From: CAVTYH01 sp963738835
GTDB taxonomy: Bacteria; Planctomycetota; Planctomycetia; Pirellulales; JADZDJ01
Assembly: GCA_963738835.1 (NCBI GenBank)
Contig: CAVTYH010000005.1
Coordinates: 186,001-250,000, forward strand
Direction: 5' to 3'
Length of the DNA stretch: 64,000 bases
In this document: positions 18,209 through 28,740 of the stretch, piece after piece
How the letters are laid out: each line of letters starts with the position of its first letter
Position numbering within the stretch: position 1 is the stretch's first letter
The notes under the pieces: generated by a model
Told to the model about the DNA's origin: nothing
The model's database searches: none
The model's input: only the letters and a program-made list of their open reading frames with translations
Position numbers and translations under genes: made by a program

Positions 18209-19341
18209 ATGAGCGCACCTCCGTTTTCGCTGCGAGTGCATCAAACCGACCAGCGCAGCTGGCGCGGCGATCCACGTTTTTCACACCGCACGGCCGCGTG
18301 GAGATGCCGGCGTTTATGCCGGTGGGTACGCAAGGCACGGTGAAGGGACTCGAAATTGAAATGCTGCGCGCCACTGGGGCACAGATGGTGCTGTCGAACA
18401 CGTATCATCTCGCGCTGCGACCCGGCGAAAAAATTGTGGAGAAGCTAGGTGGACTGCATGGCTTCATGGGCTGGGACGGGCCAATTCTGACCGACAGCGG
18501 CGGCTTTCAAGTGTTCAGCCTGGCGGCCAATGTAAAGATCACAGAACATGGCGCGGTGTTTCGTTCGCACTTGGACGGCAATCTGGTCGAACTCACGCCG
18601 GAACAGGCCGTAGAAATTCAAGCGGCCCTGGGAAGCGATGTAGCGATGGTTTTGGATCACGTCGTCGCCTTGCCCAACGATCCGCTAGTGCTGCGCGACG
18701 CCACAGAGCAAACCGTTCGCTGGGCGCGGCGAGCCAAGGCAGCGCATCGGCGCCGCGATCAAGCGCAGTTTGCCATTGTGCAAGGCGGGCTCGAGGCGAA
18801 GTTGCGCATTGAATGTGCCGAGGCACTACGTGAACTCGATTTTCCAGGTTATGCCGTCGGCGGACTCAGCGTCGGCGAAGTGCCAGAAGAAATGTATCGC
18901 ATCCTCGACGAGGTGACTCCGGCATTGCCGGTCGATAAGCCGCGCTACCTGATGGGTGTGGGCCGGCCGCAAGATTTGCTGGAGGCGATTTCCCGCGGCA
19001 TCGATCTGTTCGATTGTGTGTTGCCAACTCGCAATGGCCGCAATGCAATGGCGTTCACCGATGCCGGCACACTGCGACTCAAGAATCAAAAGTTCATCGA
19101 CGACGAGCGGCCGTTGGAAGAAAGCTGCCCCTGCCCTGCGTGTCGGCGCAGCCGCGGTTACCTGCGGCATCTGTTCATGGCCGACGAAATGCTGGGGCCC
19201 GTGTTATTGAGCGCTCACAACATCACGTACTATCAACGGCTGATGGCCGACGCGCGGCAGGCAATTGAGGAAGGTCGGTTTGTGGAGTTCAAAGCGGTGA
19301 AAGAAGCGGGATGGCAGAACGGATCAGTGAATGACCAATAA
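18209..19341 (+). CDS. tgt: tRNA-guanine transglycosylase (frameshifted near the N-terminus)
   Basis: Tgt exchanges G34 of GUN-anticodon tRNAs for preQ1 in queuosine synthesis. Key elements are present: MPAFMPVGTQGTVKGL, the catalytic-Asp motif LTDSGGFQVFSL, AIVQGGL, GYAVGGLSVGE, the nucleophile region DLFDCVLPTRNGRN, and the zinc site CPCPACRRSRGY with a distal His in LLSAHNITYY. The first 17 codons from ATG 18209 (MSAPPFSLRVHQTD) are in a different frame; a single indel near 18255 joins them to ARRSTFFTPHGRVE. Gene order tgt-yajC-secDF matches the classic bacterial cluster. Confidence 0.92.
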
Positions 19342-19412
19342 CCAAGCACCAATAACCATAACGTCCGATTCAACATCCATTGGTCATTGAGATTTAGTCA
19401 TTGGTCATTCCC
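19331..19412. repeat. ATGACCAATAACC/TTGGTCATT inverted repeat
   Basis: The left side has TGACCAATAACCAAG and a second ACCAATAACC; the right side has CATTGGTCATTGAG and AGTCATTGGTCATT. The reiterated ATGACCAAT unit is therefore present in both orientations. The element overlaps the last codons of tgt and fills the spacer to yajC. Confidence 0.55.
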
Positions 19413-19500
19413 CCCGGACCTGCCCTTCCCCTTTAGGGCGCAACATTTTATGATTACGCGCTGAGTCGATTTTTGGTCATTAGCAGGTGAGGTTATTTAC

Positions 19501-19896
19501 GTGGCGGCAAGCCTATTAGGTACAATTTGGTTGTTGGCAGAAGCGGGCGCAGAGGCTGCTGGCAATGGCGGAAAAGCGGCCGCTGACGGCGGCGGCGGCG
19601 GCAACCCGCTGGCCGGCATGTTGCTGCCACTGATCTTGATCGGCGCCATGTTCTACTTCATGCTGCTGCGGCCGGAAAAGAAAAAGCAGTCGGAACACAA
19701 GCTGCTGCTGGAATCGCTGAAGAAAAACGATCGCGTCGTCACCATCGGCGGCATTTATGGCGTCGTGGCCAACGTGCAGCGGGAAGCCGATCGCGTGACG
19801 ATCAAAGTTGATGAGGCCAATAACACCAAGCTCGACGTAACCTTCAACTCCATCGCGCGCGTCGTCGTCGCCGAGCCGGAGGGAGAAAAGAAGTAG
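19501..19896 (+). CDS. yajC: Preprotein translocase subunit YajC
   Basis: 131 residues with one membrane helix (GMLLPLILIGAMFYFMLLRP) and the diagnostic LRPEKKKQ that follows it in YajC. The soluble part reads KKNDRVVTIGGIYGVVANV, with the family's VxTxGGIxGxV pattern. YajC joins SecDF-YidC at the translocon. The start is GTG at 19501 behind a GGTGAGG-like site. It precedes secDF by 181 bp and probably belongs to the same transcription unit. Confidence 0.9.
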   Translation: MAASLLGTIWLLAEAGAEAAGNGGKAAADGGGGGNPLAGMLLPLILIGAMFYFMLLRPEKKKQSEHKLLLESLKKNDRVVTIGGIYGVVANVQREADRVTIKVDEANNTKLDVTFNSIARVVVAEPEGEKK

Positions 19897-20077
19897 GCGG
19901 GAGGCAAGCGGCGCAATATGGTAGTCGGAGAGCAACGCCCTCCGCAGAACCAACCCTGCGCTGAATGCGAAGTGGTGATTCTCCAGGCTGTTAGCCTCCG
20001 GCTCCCAACGTCACAAAAACCGACCTGCCCTCACTGCCTACTGCATACTGCCTACTATTCAAGGATTTGATTTCGTC

Positions 20078-23000
20078 ATGTCGCTTTCTTCGCTGCTGAA
20101 TTTGTTTGCACAAGCTGCTCCTGCGGCCGCTCCGTTGCCGTGGTACGAGCAATCTTGGTTTAACGGACTGATCGCCGCAGCCGTGCTGGTGCTGCCCTTT
20201 GTAGTCGGCCACTGGTGTGCCAAACGGCTGCGGATGAACGATTATGCTTGGCGAATCGGCATTGCGCTCTTCTGCGCTGACCGCAGGCATCGTGGTTTGT
20301 GTGCGCGGCTGGCCGCCGAAGTTGGGCATCGACTTGAGCGGCGGAGTGATTTTGGTCTACGAAGTCGATCAATCGAAAACCAGCGCTGTCGATTTGGAAA
20401 GCGTGGCCCAAGACCTTCGCAAGGAACTCACAAACGATCCGCCGATCAATGCGACGGTTAGCGTCAACAATGGCAAAATTCAAATCGTCCTGCCCGGCAC
20501 CGATGCGACCGAAACCGCCAAAGCAGAAGCCCGAATTTCCAATGCGCGGCTGAGCGATATATCGCTCCTGCTGGATTCACGCAATTCGGCCGACGGCAAG
20601 CAAACGCTCGATTACACGGTGCGGCAGACCGGCTCGGTCGATATGGACAAAATGGTTTCCGCCATCAGCAAGCGCGTGAACCCCGGTGGACAAAAGGAAG
20701 TGACCATTCGCCGCATGGGCGCTGACCGCGTGGAAGTGATCATTCCCCGGGCCGATCCCCAGGAAATCGACCTGATCAAGGACAAAATTAGCACGGCTGG
20801 CGCCTGCAGTTCCGCATCTTGGCGAATCGGCAGAAGGACGCCCGCATCATCGAGTTAGCGGAGAGCACCACCGGCCGCGATGTCGTCGAAAAAGATCCGG
20901 AAGGAAAGGATGTCGTTGTCGCACAGTGGGTGGAACTCGATCCTGATAAATTCAAAGACCCGCGCACCTCTGCCGGTTATGTCACTCGCGCTGGAAAAAA
21001 TGGGGGCACCGAAGTGCTGGTCGTTACCACGCCCTTTGACGTTGGCGGGGCGTACCTGACGCGCGCGGTCTCGGGTTTTGATTCATACGGCGGGCACGCC
21101 GTCAATTTTTCGTTCAATTCCCGGGGGTCCGCGCTATTCGGCGAATTGACTGGCAACCACCTGCCCGACGAAAGCAGTGGTTTCAAATATCAACTGGGCA
21201 TCATTCTTGACGATGTGTTGAAATCTGCCCCGAACATTCAAAGCACGATCACCAACAACGGACAGATCACCGGCAACTTCACGGAAGCGGAAGTCGATTT
21301 TCTGGTCGATATTCTCAACGCCGGAAGTTTGCCGGCGGCGCTGCAGCAAAACTCCGATTGCCGAATCGAACGCCAGCGCACAACTGGGCAGCGATACCAT
21401 TCGGGCCGGGGCGTATTCGATGATCTTTGCAACGATCGCCGTGATGCTGTTCATGCTCGTGTATTACCGCTTCGCCGGCCTGGTCGCCGACCTGGCGGTG
21501 ATGATGAACGTGATTCTGGTGCTGGCACTGTTGATTCTGATCAAAGCACATCTCACGCTGGCTGGTCTGGCGGGCCTGGTGTTAAGCGTCGGCATGGCCG
21601 TTGATGCCAATGTGCTGATTTACGAGCGGATGCGAGAAGAACTGGATCGTGGAGCCGCTTTACGGATGGCCATTCGCAACGGATTTGGCCGGGCCCTGAC
21701 GACGATTATCGACTCGAATTCGACCACGCTGATTATCGGCGTCGTGCTCTTTGTGATCGGCACCGACCAGCTTCGCGGCTTCGCCACCACGCTGGTCCTG
21801 GGCCTGGTGATGAATCTGTTTACCGCCGTGTATTGCTCGCGGATCGTGTTCGACATCGCCGAGCGGCGCGGGTGGATCAAGCAGCTCAAAATGATGAAGC
21901 TGTTTGGGAAAACGAATTTCGATTTCGTGCATTGGATGAAGTACTGCGCGGCCGCATCGCTGATCGTCATCACCATCGGACTGTGCGCTGTGTTTGCACG
22001 ACAAAAGGGGATGTTCAACAGCGCCGGATTATTGGGCATCGACTTCACCGGCGGGACCGCAGTTCATGCCGTGTTCAAGGAGCCAATCGATATTGCTGAA
22101 GTCCGCAAGACTGTAGAGGCTTTGCCCGATGCTTCGGTCAGCGCCGTCAGCAGCGGCGAAACGACCCAACACGACACGCAGTTCGACATCAACACCTCGG
22201 ACCCTGATATTAAGGGCGTGGAGCAGAAGCTCAAAGAACTGTTTCCGGGCATGCTGAAGACGTATTCGATGCAAATCGTATCGATCGGTGCTCCGGCCGC
22301 GGAGCCGAAAACGCCGGCCAGCGGTGAATCGAAGACCGAGGCGGGAAAGTCAGAGACTAAAACTGCCGCAGCACAACCTGAAGCAGCAACGGGAATCGCT
22401 GGCCTCGCAGCAGCATCGCAGGTTACACAAGCGAAACTCAAATTTGCGGAAGGCATTAACTACGATTCGCTCCAAGCCACTCTGAGATCGGCACTGGCCA
22501 AGGCTAACTTACCTGAAACAAGCTTCGAATTATCCACTACCGATCCGGAATTCACGCCAGGCAGCAGCCGGCGGGTGAGTAACTGGGATGTGGAAATTCA
22601 CCTGGCACAGGACCAAACCCAATCGGTGCTGGACGCATTGCGGCAGGAACTGGCCAATAAGCCGATCTTTCCGACTTCGAATTCGATTGGCGGCAAAGTG
22701 GCCGGCGATACCCAGGTGACCGCCATCTACGCGTTGGCGGTGAGCAATTTGCTCATCGTGCTGTATATTTGGGTGCGATTTCAGAATCTCGTGTTTGGGC
22801 TGGCGGGCGTCGTAGCGTTGATTCACGACGTGCTGATTGCTGTGGGGGCGCTGGCTCTTAGCTACTGGCTGGCGGCACCGCTGGGATTTCTGCAAGTCGA
22901 TCCGTTTAAAATCAGTTTGGAAGTGGTGGCCGCGCTACTTACGATTGTCGGTTTTTCGATCAACGACACGGTCGTGATTTTCGACCGCATCCGCGAAATC

Positions 23001-23300
23001 CGCGGCAAGAGCCCAGAGATCACTCCGGCGATGATTAATCTGGCGGTGAATCAGACGTTATCGCGCACGATCCTCACCTCGGGCACCGTGTTCATTGTGA
23101 CGATCATCCTGTACGCGGTGGGGGGAGAAGGTATTCACGGGTTCGCGTTCACCTTTCTGGTGGGCGTGATCACGGGGACCTACAGTTCCGTGTTCATTGC
23201 GGCTCCGTTGCTATTGTGGTTCCGCCGACCGGCGGCTTCGGGTGCGTCTCGCAGTCAGACCGCCGGCACCGTCGGTGCATCGCGGGCAGCGACGGTGTGA
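20078..23300 (+). CDS. secDF: SecDF translocase fusion (three frameshifts)
   Basis: One reconstructed chain of about 1,075 residues. The SecD half has an N-terminal helix region, GIDLSGGVILVYEV, the periplasmic P1 region, and SLPAALQQ followed by the helix bundle (SMIFATIAVMLFMLVYYRFA, SVGMAVDANVLIYERMREEL). The SecF half has GIDFTGGTAVHAVF, a Lys/Glu/Ala-rich insert of about 60 residues, and GFSINDTVVIFDRIREI. SecDF uses the proton gradient to pull exported proteins through SecYEG. Frame changes near 20272, 20802 (CC where CCC fits) and 21349 (AAAA where AAA fits) break the chain, yet every segment is strongly conserved. An essential export gene with three breaks argues for base-calling errors. 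Confidence 0.92.
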
Positions 23301-23447
23301 ATTAAACTTTGCGGCCTGGCACAGCTGTATCGCCGGTGATAGCCGGTCTTGGGCAACTTGCGGTCTTCATCACGATGATCGCTGCGTTTTGCGTCCGATA
23401 GCAAGAGATGACGAAGTCTCTCGTTGCGCTCAGATCGGAGGTAAGCT

Positions 23448-24238
23448 GTGGACCGAAAGAAGAAGATCGGATTGGCTGTGCTCGTAATCGCAATTGGCGG
23501 GGCAGTGGCACTGCAGTTCCGCAAAACCGATTCGACGACTGCAAATCCCGAAGGAACGTCACAAGCGCCATCCGTCGGGACGACTATAGCTCCCTCCGGC
23601 CCGGTGGTGCTGTCGGACGGCCTCGCTTCAAAATCGGGCACGTCGTTCGCTGGCGGAATTGAATCTGCGCCGGTCGACGCGGCGACAAGCCGTGGTTCTG
23701 GCAGCCTGACACCCGTCGGTCCAAATTCGTCGACGGCAAATCGAGACGATGCGGAACGTGACCAGTCCCTGGTTAATTTGAATCAGCCCGACAAGATTCA
23801 TAAGATCGTCGATGGCGACACCCTGGGCAAGCTCGCTCAGCGTTATTGGGGCCGGGCGGATCGCTACGTCGAATTGTATGCGTACAACCGCGACGTACTG
23901 AGTGATCCCGATGTGCTGCCAATTGGTGCGGAGTTGCGGATTCCATCGCATGTGATCGTGTCGCGCGATCCCGATCTGACGTCAGCCACGCCAGTTCTGC
24001 CGCTAGTCCCATTGTCCCCTCCAGCGGCTGTACCCGGCACACGGCAACGGCGGCGGCTGCGACGGCGAAACCCTCGAGTCAGCGCACTTACAAGGTTCAG
24101 CCCGGCGACAATTTAGTCGATATTGCACGCAAGCTTTATGGCGATGGTCGGAAGCATACCGCCTTGTTCGAAGCCAACCGCCATGTGATGCGCACGCCGT
24201 CCGATTTGCGGCCGGGCATGTTGCTGGTCATTCCGTAA
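23448..24238 (+). CDS. Two-LysM membrane-anchored protein (frameshifted)
   Basis: GTG start at 23448 behind a strong GGAGGT. An N-terminal anchor (IGLAVLVIAIGGAVALQF) is followed by a Ser/Ala/Thr linker. The first LysM reads HKIVDGDTLGKLAQRYWGRA, with ILPIGAELRIP-like end VLPIGAELRIPS. After a one-base gap near 24040, the second LysM continues as TYKVQPGDNLVDIARKLYGD and ends LRPGMLLVIP with stop TAA at 24236-24238. LysM domains bind peptidoglycan or related N-acetylglucosamine polymers. The gene sits 147 bp after secDF and could belong to the export/envelope cluster. Confidence 0.85.
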
Positions 24239-24267
24239 TCACGCTGGACATGGTACTGGCCCAGCAA

Positions 24268-25332
24268 TTACTGCGTCTTGCGTTCCGCCCACGCATAGGG
24301 TTTTTTAGCGATGAGGTCGACGAACTTCACAATGTCGGCGCTGGCGTTCAGATTTTTCGCCAGGAGTTTGGCTCCCTGTAAGCTGGTCGGCAGGGGCTTG
24401 AACACCAATCCGGCCTTTGCGGTCGGATCGGTAGGGAATATCTTTTCGAGTGTTTGATACAGCCGTTTCGCGTCAGCCATTTCTTTGGCGTCTTGTTCTC
24501 CGACGACAATCATCCACGCCAGCTTCGGCGAAAACTCGCGGTCGTTCACCACGCCGTTAATTGGCAAGCCTTTGAAGGCCCAGGCTGGCGAGAGCAGCAC
24601 GAGCCCCTTCACGTCTTGACCCTGCTTGCCGGTTGCCAGCACCGGCCAGTGCCAATTCCACTGGGCCCAATTGACGGCGACGACTGAACCCATCTCGGCC
24701 CCCACGACACACAGCTTGTCGATGTTCAGCTCCTTGGCGTTGTTCTTTTCGATCAGGAACGAAGCGCACGCTTCGACGTCATACTCCACCATCGCTTCCA
24801 GATCGAACTTGGTAAACAGCGCAGGATTGATCTTTTGTTCTTTGCCGTCGGGCATCACGCGGCGCGTGCTTTCGCCGTGGCCACGCAAGTCGGGGACGAG
24901 CACGGCACAGCCGGCCCCTTGCAGCACCAAAGCCAAATCGTTGAAATCGGCTCGGCTGCCTTTGTAGCCGTGCAGCAGGATGACAGGCACCGCATCCTTC
25001 TGGACTTCTTTGGCCGCGACGCCGGGATAAAACGTGGCCGCCAGTTGAACGCCATCGCGGGTCTTGAGCACCACCGGCTGCGACGGCGGCAGCCGCTTAG
25101 GCGGAACGGCGGGAACGACAACCGGCGGTGCCGCGGCGCGAACCGGTACTTGCGCGACAGCACATCGAGTTAAGACCGATAACTCCGCGATCAGCAGCAG
25201 TACGAAGAAACGTCGAACGAATTTCGTGACCGTTCTTCCGTCGCAGCGATTATTACGACCGCGCACCAGTCCATCATCGACAGTCCCTGTTTGCAGCATC
25301 TTGAAGGAGAGCAATCTCAACGCTACCTCCAT
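24268..25332 (-). CDS. Exported alpha/beta-hydrolase-fold protein lacking the catalytic triad
   Basis: The fold is clear: VPVILLHGYKGSRADFNDLA (oxyanion region), CAVLVPDLRGHGES, a nucleophile-elbow position and a C-terminal core. But the elbow reads VVGAEMGS, so Glu (codon 24694-24696) replaces the serine of GxSxG. Where the catalytic His usually stands, the chain reads TSLQGAKLL, with no histidine. A signal sequence (FVRRFFVLLLIAELSVLTRC) and a Pro-rich segment precede the domain. It may be a binding or structural pseudoenzyme. The start is uncertain: ATG at 25332, ATG at 25299 or an upstream TTG are possible and none has a clear ribosome-binding site. It is convergent with the LysM gene. 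Confidence 0.75.
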   Translation of the reverse strand: MEVALRLLSFKMLQTGTVDDGLVRGRNNRCDGRTVTKFVRRFFVLLLIAELSVLTRCAVAQVPVRAAAPPVVVPAVPPKRLPPSQPVVLKTRDGVQLAATFYPGVAAKEVQKDAVPVILLHGYKGSRADFNDLALVLQGAGCAVLVPDLRGHGESTRRVMPDGKEQKINPALFTKFDLEAMVEYDVEACASFLIEKNNAKELNIDKLCVVGAEMGSVVAVNWAQWNWHWPVLATGKQGQDVKGLVLLSPAWAFKGLPINGVVNDREFSPKLAWMIVVGEQDAKEMADAKRLYQTLEKIFPTDPTAKAGLVFKPLPTSLQGAKLLAKNLNASADIVKFVDLIAKKPYAWAERKTQ

Positions 25333-25463
25333 CGTAAATATGACATCAGCACGGGTCAAACGACGGTCCGAATTGGTGAAAAACCAAGCCGCAGTCTGCT
25401 AAACTGCTTGCAGTTTGGCACGATTGACCGCGTGGATTTGACGAGACGACAGTCGCCTGCCGC

Positions 25464-26114
25464 CTACAAATTCGCATCGGTTGCGAAATCCACGCGCGAG
25501 TCGTGAGAATAGAAATGCCGTCCAATCCGTTCGGCCAGCACGCCCAGGAACTTTCGGCGGAACTCCCCTTCTGTCGTCTCCGACGAGGGAACCGGCGTGT
25601 GCGTGGGATACAGCACCTGCGGCAAACTCTTTTCGTACACTTGCCGGCCGCCGTTGCGCATGTCGTACACGACGATTCGCACGTTCGCATTCCCTTGGAA
25701 CAACGTCGGGCCTTGCTGCAATGTAAAATGCTCTAGCTCAATGCCGATGACGGTATCGGCCTTAAGCACTTTGCCGACCTCAGTGAATTTTTGCCAGGTG
25801 TTTTCGTCGGTCCACTCCGAAACTTCCCGCTCGTCGACGAGATCGATCTTCCGTACCTTTTGGTGCAGCAGTGCGCCCACCTGTCGCGTGAGTTCGCGCG
25901 GCACTGTCGAATCGGCGAACTGCAATTCGACCACCGGACGACAAACGACGACGACGCGCCGGTCTTGCAAATCTTTGAATTCGGCCGGCACATCATCTGG
26001 CGTGACCATGTAGGTTGCCAGCGCCAACCATCCGCAACCGGACGGCAAGATGAACGCTACGAACAAAATCAGCCCGGCCAGGAAGTGGGCCGAGCGCAAT
26101 CGAGTGCGGTCCAT
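25464..26114 (-). CDS. Lipoprotein of unknown function
   Basis: The best start is ATG 26114 (MDRTRLRSAHFLAGLIL), preceded by GAGG. The leader ends LPSGC, a plausible lipobox, giving a mature protein of about 190 residues. The body alternates strands and helices: FKDLQDRRVVVVCRPVVELQ, ELTRQVGALLHQKV, LVDEREVSEWTDENTW, KADTVIGIELEHFTLQQGPT. The pattern recalls envelope lipoproteins of the LpoB/GNA1162 sort that sense a quantity with a TolB-like strand-helix fold; that is only a resemblance. No family is claimed. Confidence 0.65.
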   Translation of the reverse strand: MDRTRLRSAHFLAGLILFVAFILPSGCGWLALATYMVTPDDVPAEFKDLQDRRVVVVCRPVVELQFADSTVPRELTRQVGALLHQKVRKIDLVDEREVSEWTDENTWQKFTEVGKVLKADTVIGIELEHFTLQQGPTLFQGNANVRIVVYDMRNGGRQVYEKSLPQVLYPTHTPVPSSETTEGEFRRKFLGVLAERIGRHFYSHDSRVDFATDANL

Positions 26115-26238
26115 CGCATACCCTCGAAGAGATAAATTGGGCGAGAAGAGGGCGAGAGGATACCGGCCAGTAGGTACTGCCGCAAGATCGATTAGATCGC
26201 AGAAGCAGGTGCTAGCAGCCAATTGAAGTACGACCGGC

Positions 26239-27029
26239 TTAGATTGGATCGTTTTCACGAACCATCAGCCGGCAAACTGCGGTCGCCTTGCCGGTTTCCG
26301 GATTCACATCCACAATTGTGCCGCTCAGGCGTACATCGCCGTTGGCGACATCGAAGGCAGTCGGGTTGAACGTCAGTGTGGTTTCCAGCACGCGATCGAT
26401 TTGCCGACCGAGGATGCTTTCATAAGGCCCGGTCATGCCCACGTCGCACTGAAAGGCGGTCCCGCCGGGGAAGATGCACTCATCGGCAGTTGGCACGTGC
26501 GTGTGCGTGCCTAGCACGGCCGACACGCGGCCGTCGAGATAGCGGCCCATCAGTTGCTTGTCGCTCGTGGCTTCAGCGTGAAAATCAAGCAGCACGACAC
26601 GGATTTCCTTCGACAGGTCGGCGAGCACGCGATCGGCGGCTTTGAACGGACAATCGACCGGCCGCATGAACACGCGCCCCATCAGACTGAACACGGCCAC
26701 GGGCACGCCGTTTTTCGCCGTGGCGACAGTCGTTTCGCGCCCGGAGCCTCGGGCGGATAATTCGCCGGCTTGACGATGTTGTGCTCGGATTTCAGCACAT
26801 CGTTGATTTCAGAACGGCGATAGATGTGATCGCCAAGCGTGATTACATCTACGCCTGCGGCGAGCAGTTCGCGATAAATTGCCGGCGTGATGCCAGAGCC
26901 GCCGGCGGCGTTTTCGGCATTGGCCACGACCAGATCGAGCTGCTCGCGCTCGATGAGCGGCTTTAGCAGCTGGCAAACAATGTGCCGCCCCGGTTTGCCG
27001 ACAATGTCGCCGATGAGAAGCAGACGCAT
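26239..27029 (-). CDS. ymdB: YmdB-family metallophosphoesterase (TIGR00282 type), frameshifted
   Basis: The N-terminus MRLLLIGDIVGKPGRHIV, then VVANAENAAGGSGITP and VITLGDHIYRRSEI are the family's metal-binding blocks. After the frame change near 26745 come VDFHAEATSDK-like LLDFHAEATSDKQLMGRYLD, VLGTHTHVPTADECIFPGGT and YQ-type CDVGMTGPYESILG, which complete the binuclear site. The break sits in CCGGGCGCG; one more G or C restores PGRETTVATAKNGVPVAV. YmdB enzymes hydrolyse 2',3'-cyclic nucleotides in vitro and control cell fate in Bacillus. Standing 151 bp downstream of rny is a widespread, conserved arrangement. Confidence 0.9.
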
Positions 27030-27175
27030 AATTCACCACAGAAGACGCAGAGGCTCGCAGAGGAAACGCAGATGGCAGTTAGTGAAGGACAGATCAAATC
27101 TCTAGATCGAGCGAATATATTGATTCTATTTTATTCTCCGCGTTCCCCCTGCGCCCTTTGCGGTTCATTCTTTCG
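27028..27175. repeat. CACCACAGAAGACGCAGAG-family inverted repeat
   Basis: TTCACCACAGAAGACGCAG on the left is mirrored by CTGCGCCCTTTGCGGTTCA near 27150 on the right. This is the third occurrence of the motif family seen at 2436-2625 and 8502-8676. It fills the rny-ymdB spacer, so it would be transcribed if the two genes form one unit. Confidence 0.55.
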
Positions 27176-27180
27176 GGTTA

Positions 27181-28740
27181 TTACCGTGCCAGTTCCGTCA
27201 TACGGGTTTCACGGATCATCGTCACTTTAATTTCGCCCGGATAGGTTAGCTGTTGTTCAAAGGCATTGGCGATGTCCCGGCAAATTTTGGCGGCCGATTG
27301 ATCGGTCGTCTCGCGTGCGCTGGCAATCACACGTAATTCGCGACCAGCCTGAATAGCAAACGCCTGTTCCACGCCGGGGAAGTTTTTAGCGATCGATTCC
27401 AGTTCTTCCATCCGCTTGATGTAGCGCTCCAGAGTTTCGCGGCGCGCGCCGGGCCGGGAAGCACTGCAGGCGTCGGCGGCGGCAACCAGCACGGTGTAGG
27501 GATGATCGATGCGAATGTCGTCGTGATGCCCCAATGCTGCATGGACCACTTCCGGCCCCTCGCCGTATCGCTTCAAAAGTTCAGCGCCGATTTTTGGATG
27601 CCCCCCCTCGGTATCGTGATCGGCGGCCTTGCCGATGTCGTGCAGCAACCCGCAGCGGCGGGCCAGATTGCCGTCGAGCCCGACTTCATCGGCCAGCATT
27701 CCGGCTAGGTACGCTACTTCGATCGAATGTCGCAGCACATTCTGACTGTAGCTGGTGCGGAATCGCAAGCGGCCCAGCAGATGGACGATCTTGGGATTCA
27801 GCCGACCGACTTCGGCTTCCTGCACGGCCTCTTCGCCGAACTTCTGGATGTGCTGCTCCATTTCGGTCTGCGTTTCAGCGACCACTTCCTCAATGCGTGA
27901 AGGATGGATGCGACCGTCGGCAATGAGCTTGCCCAGGGCCATGCGGCCAATTTCGCGACGCACGGGGTCGAAGCCGCTGATGATCACCACGCCTGGCGTG
28001 TCGTCGATAATCACATCGACGCCCGTCGCTTTTTCAAACGCTCGAATGTTGCGTCCTTCGCGGCCGATAATGCGGCCTTTCATCTCGTCGTTGGGGATAT
28101 CGACGGTGCTGGTGGTCGATTCGGCGGTGTGGCTGGCGGCGTAACGTTGGATGGCGGTCACCAGAATTTCGCGCGACTTCGCCTCGCAGATTTCCTGCAT
28201 CTTGCGTTCATGCTTTTGGATGATGGCCCCTTGTTCGTTCTGTAGTTCGTTATCAAGCATTTCCAGCAGGCGACGTCCTGCTTCTTCACGACTCAAACCG
28301 CTGAGCTGGTGCAGCGTCTGCCGCTGCAAATCGAGTAGCTTTTGCAGTTCTTCATTGCGGCGGTTGGTGTCTTCAATGCGTTCGGCCAGTTTGCGCTGGG
28401 TCGTTTCGACCATCTTTTCTTGTTTGCGGATTTGCTCGGACTGTTGCTCGACGGCATCTTGTCGCTTGTCGAGCAAGCGTTCCCTTTCGTGCAGTTCCTG
28501 GCGAATTTGGCCGAGTTCTTTCTCGCCGGCTGCCTTTTGCTGGATGGCCTTCTCCTTAATTTCCAGCTCGGCTTCCTTTTTGCGATTTTCTGATTCGCGA
28601 TGGGCGTCATCGATGATTCGCTTGGCCTCGGTTTCGGCATCACGACGCCGAAGATGATCCAGCAACCGGATCGCGCCGAAGGTAGAAGCCGCCGCGAGTA
28701 ATGCGGTGACAATAATGGTGATGGCTGTGCCCGGATCCAC
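27181..28740 (-). CDS. rny: Ribonuclease Y
   Basis: An intact 519-residue protein. One N-terminal membrane anchor (AITIIVTALLAAASTFGAIR) is followed by a coiled coil of about 140 residues rich in Glu/Lys/Gln. The KH domain has MKGRIIGREGRNIRAFEKAT and VDVIIDDTPGVVIISGFDP. The HD domain has VLRHSIEVAYLAGMLADE and GLLHDIGKAADHDTEGGHPK, with HD residues in place. RNase Y initiates mRNA decay as a membrane-bound endonuclease. Length matches the family. This is one of the long genes in the window with no frame error, a useful contrast to its broken neighbour ymdB. Confidence 0.96.
   Translation of the reverse strand: MDPGTAITIIVTALLAAASTFGAIRLLDHLRRRDAETEAKRIIDDAHRESENRKKEAELEIKEKAIQQKAAGEKELGQIRQELHERERLLDKRQDAVEQQSEQIRKQEKMVETTQRKLAERIEDTNRRNEELQKLLDLQRQTLHQLSGLSREEAGRRLLEMLDNELQNEQGAIIQKHERKMQEICEAKSREILVTAIQRYAASHTAESTTSTVDIPNDEMKGRIIGREGRNIRAFEKATGVDVIIDDTPGVVIISGFDPVRREIGRMALGKLIADGRIHPSRIEEVVAETQTEMEQHIQKFGEEAVQEAEVGRLNPKIVHLLGRLRFRTSYSQNVLRHSIEVAYLAGMLADEVGLDGNLARRCGLLHDIGKAADHDTEGGHPKIGAELLKRYGEGPEVVHAALGHHDDIRIDHPYTVLVAAADACSASRPGARRETLERYIKRMEELESIAKNFPGVEQAFAIQAGRELRVIASARETTDQSAAKICRDIANAFEQQLTYPGEIKVTMIRETRMTELAR

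Noticed and set aside
16368..23300. Programmed ribosomal frameshifting in the TPR/alpha-CTD gene and secDF
   Set aside because: No consistent slippery heptamer or downstream pseudoknot was seen at the breaks, directions differ (+1 and -1), and unrelated genes show the same lesions.
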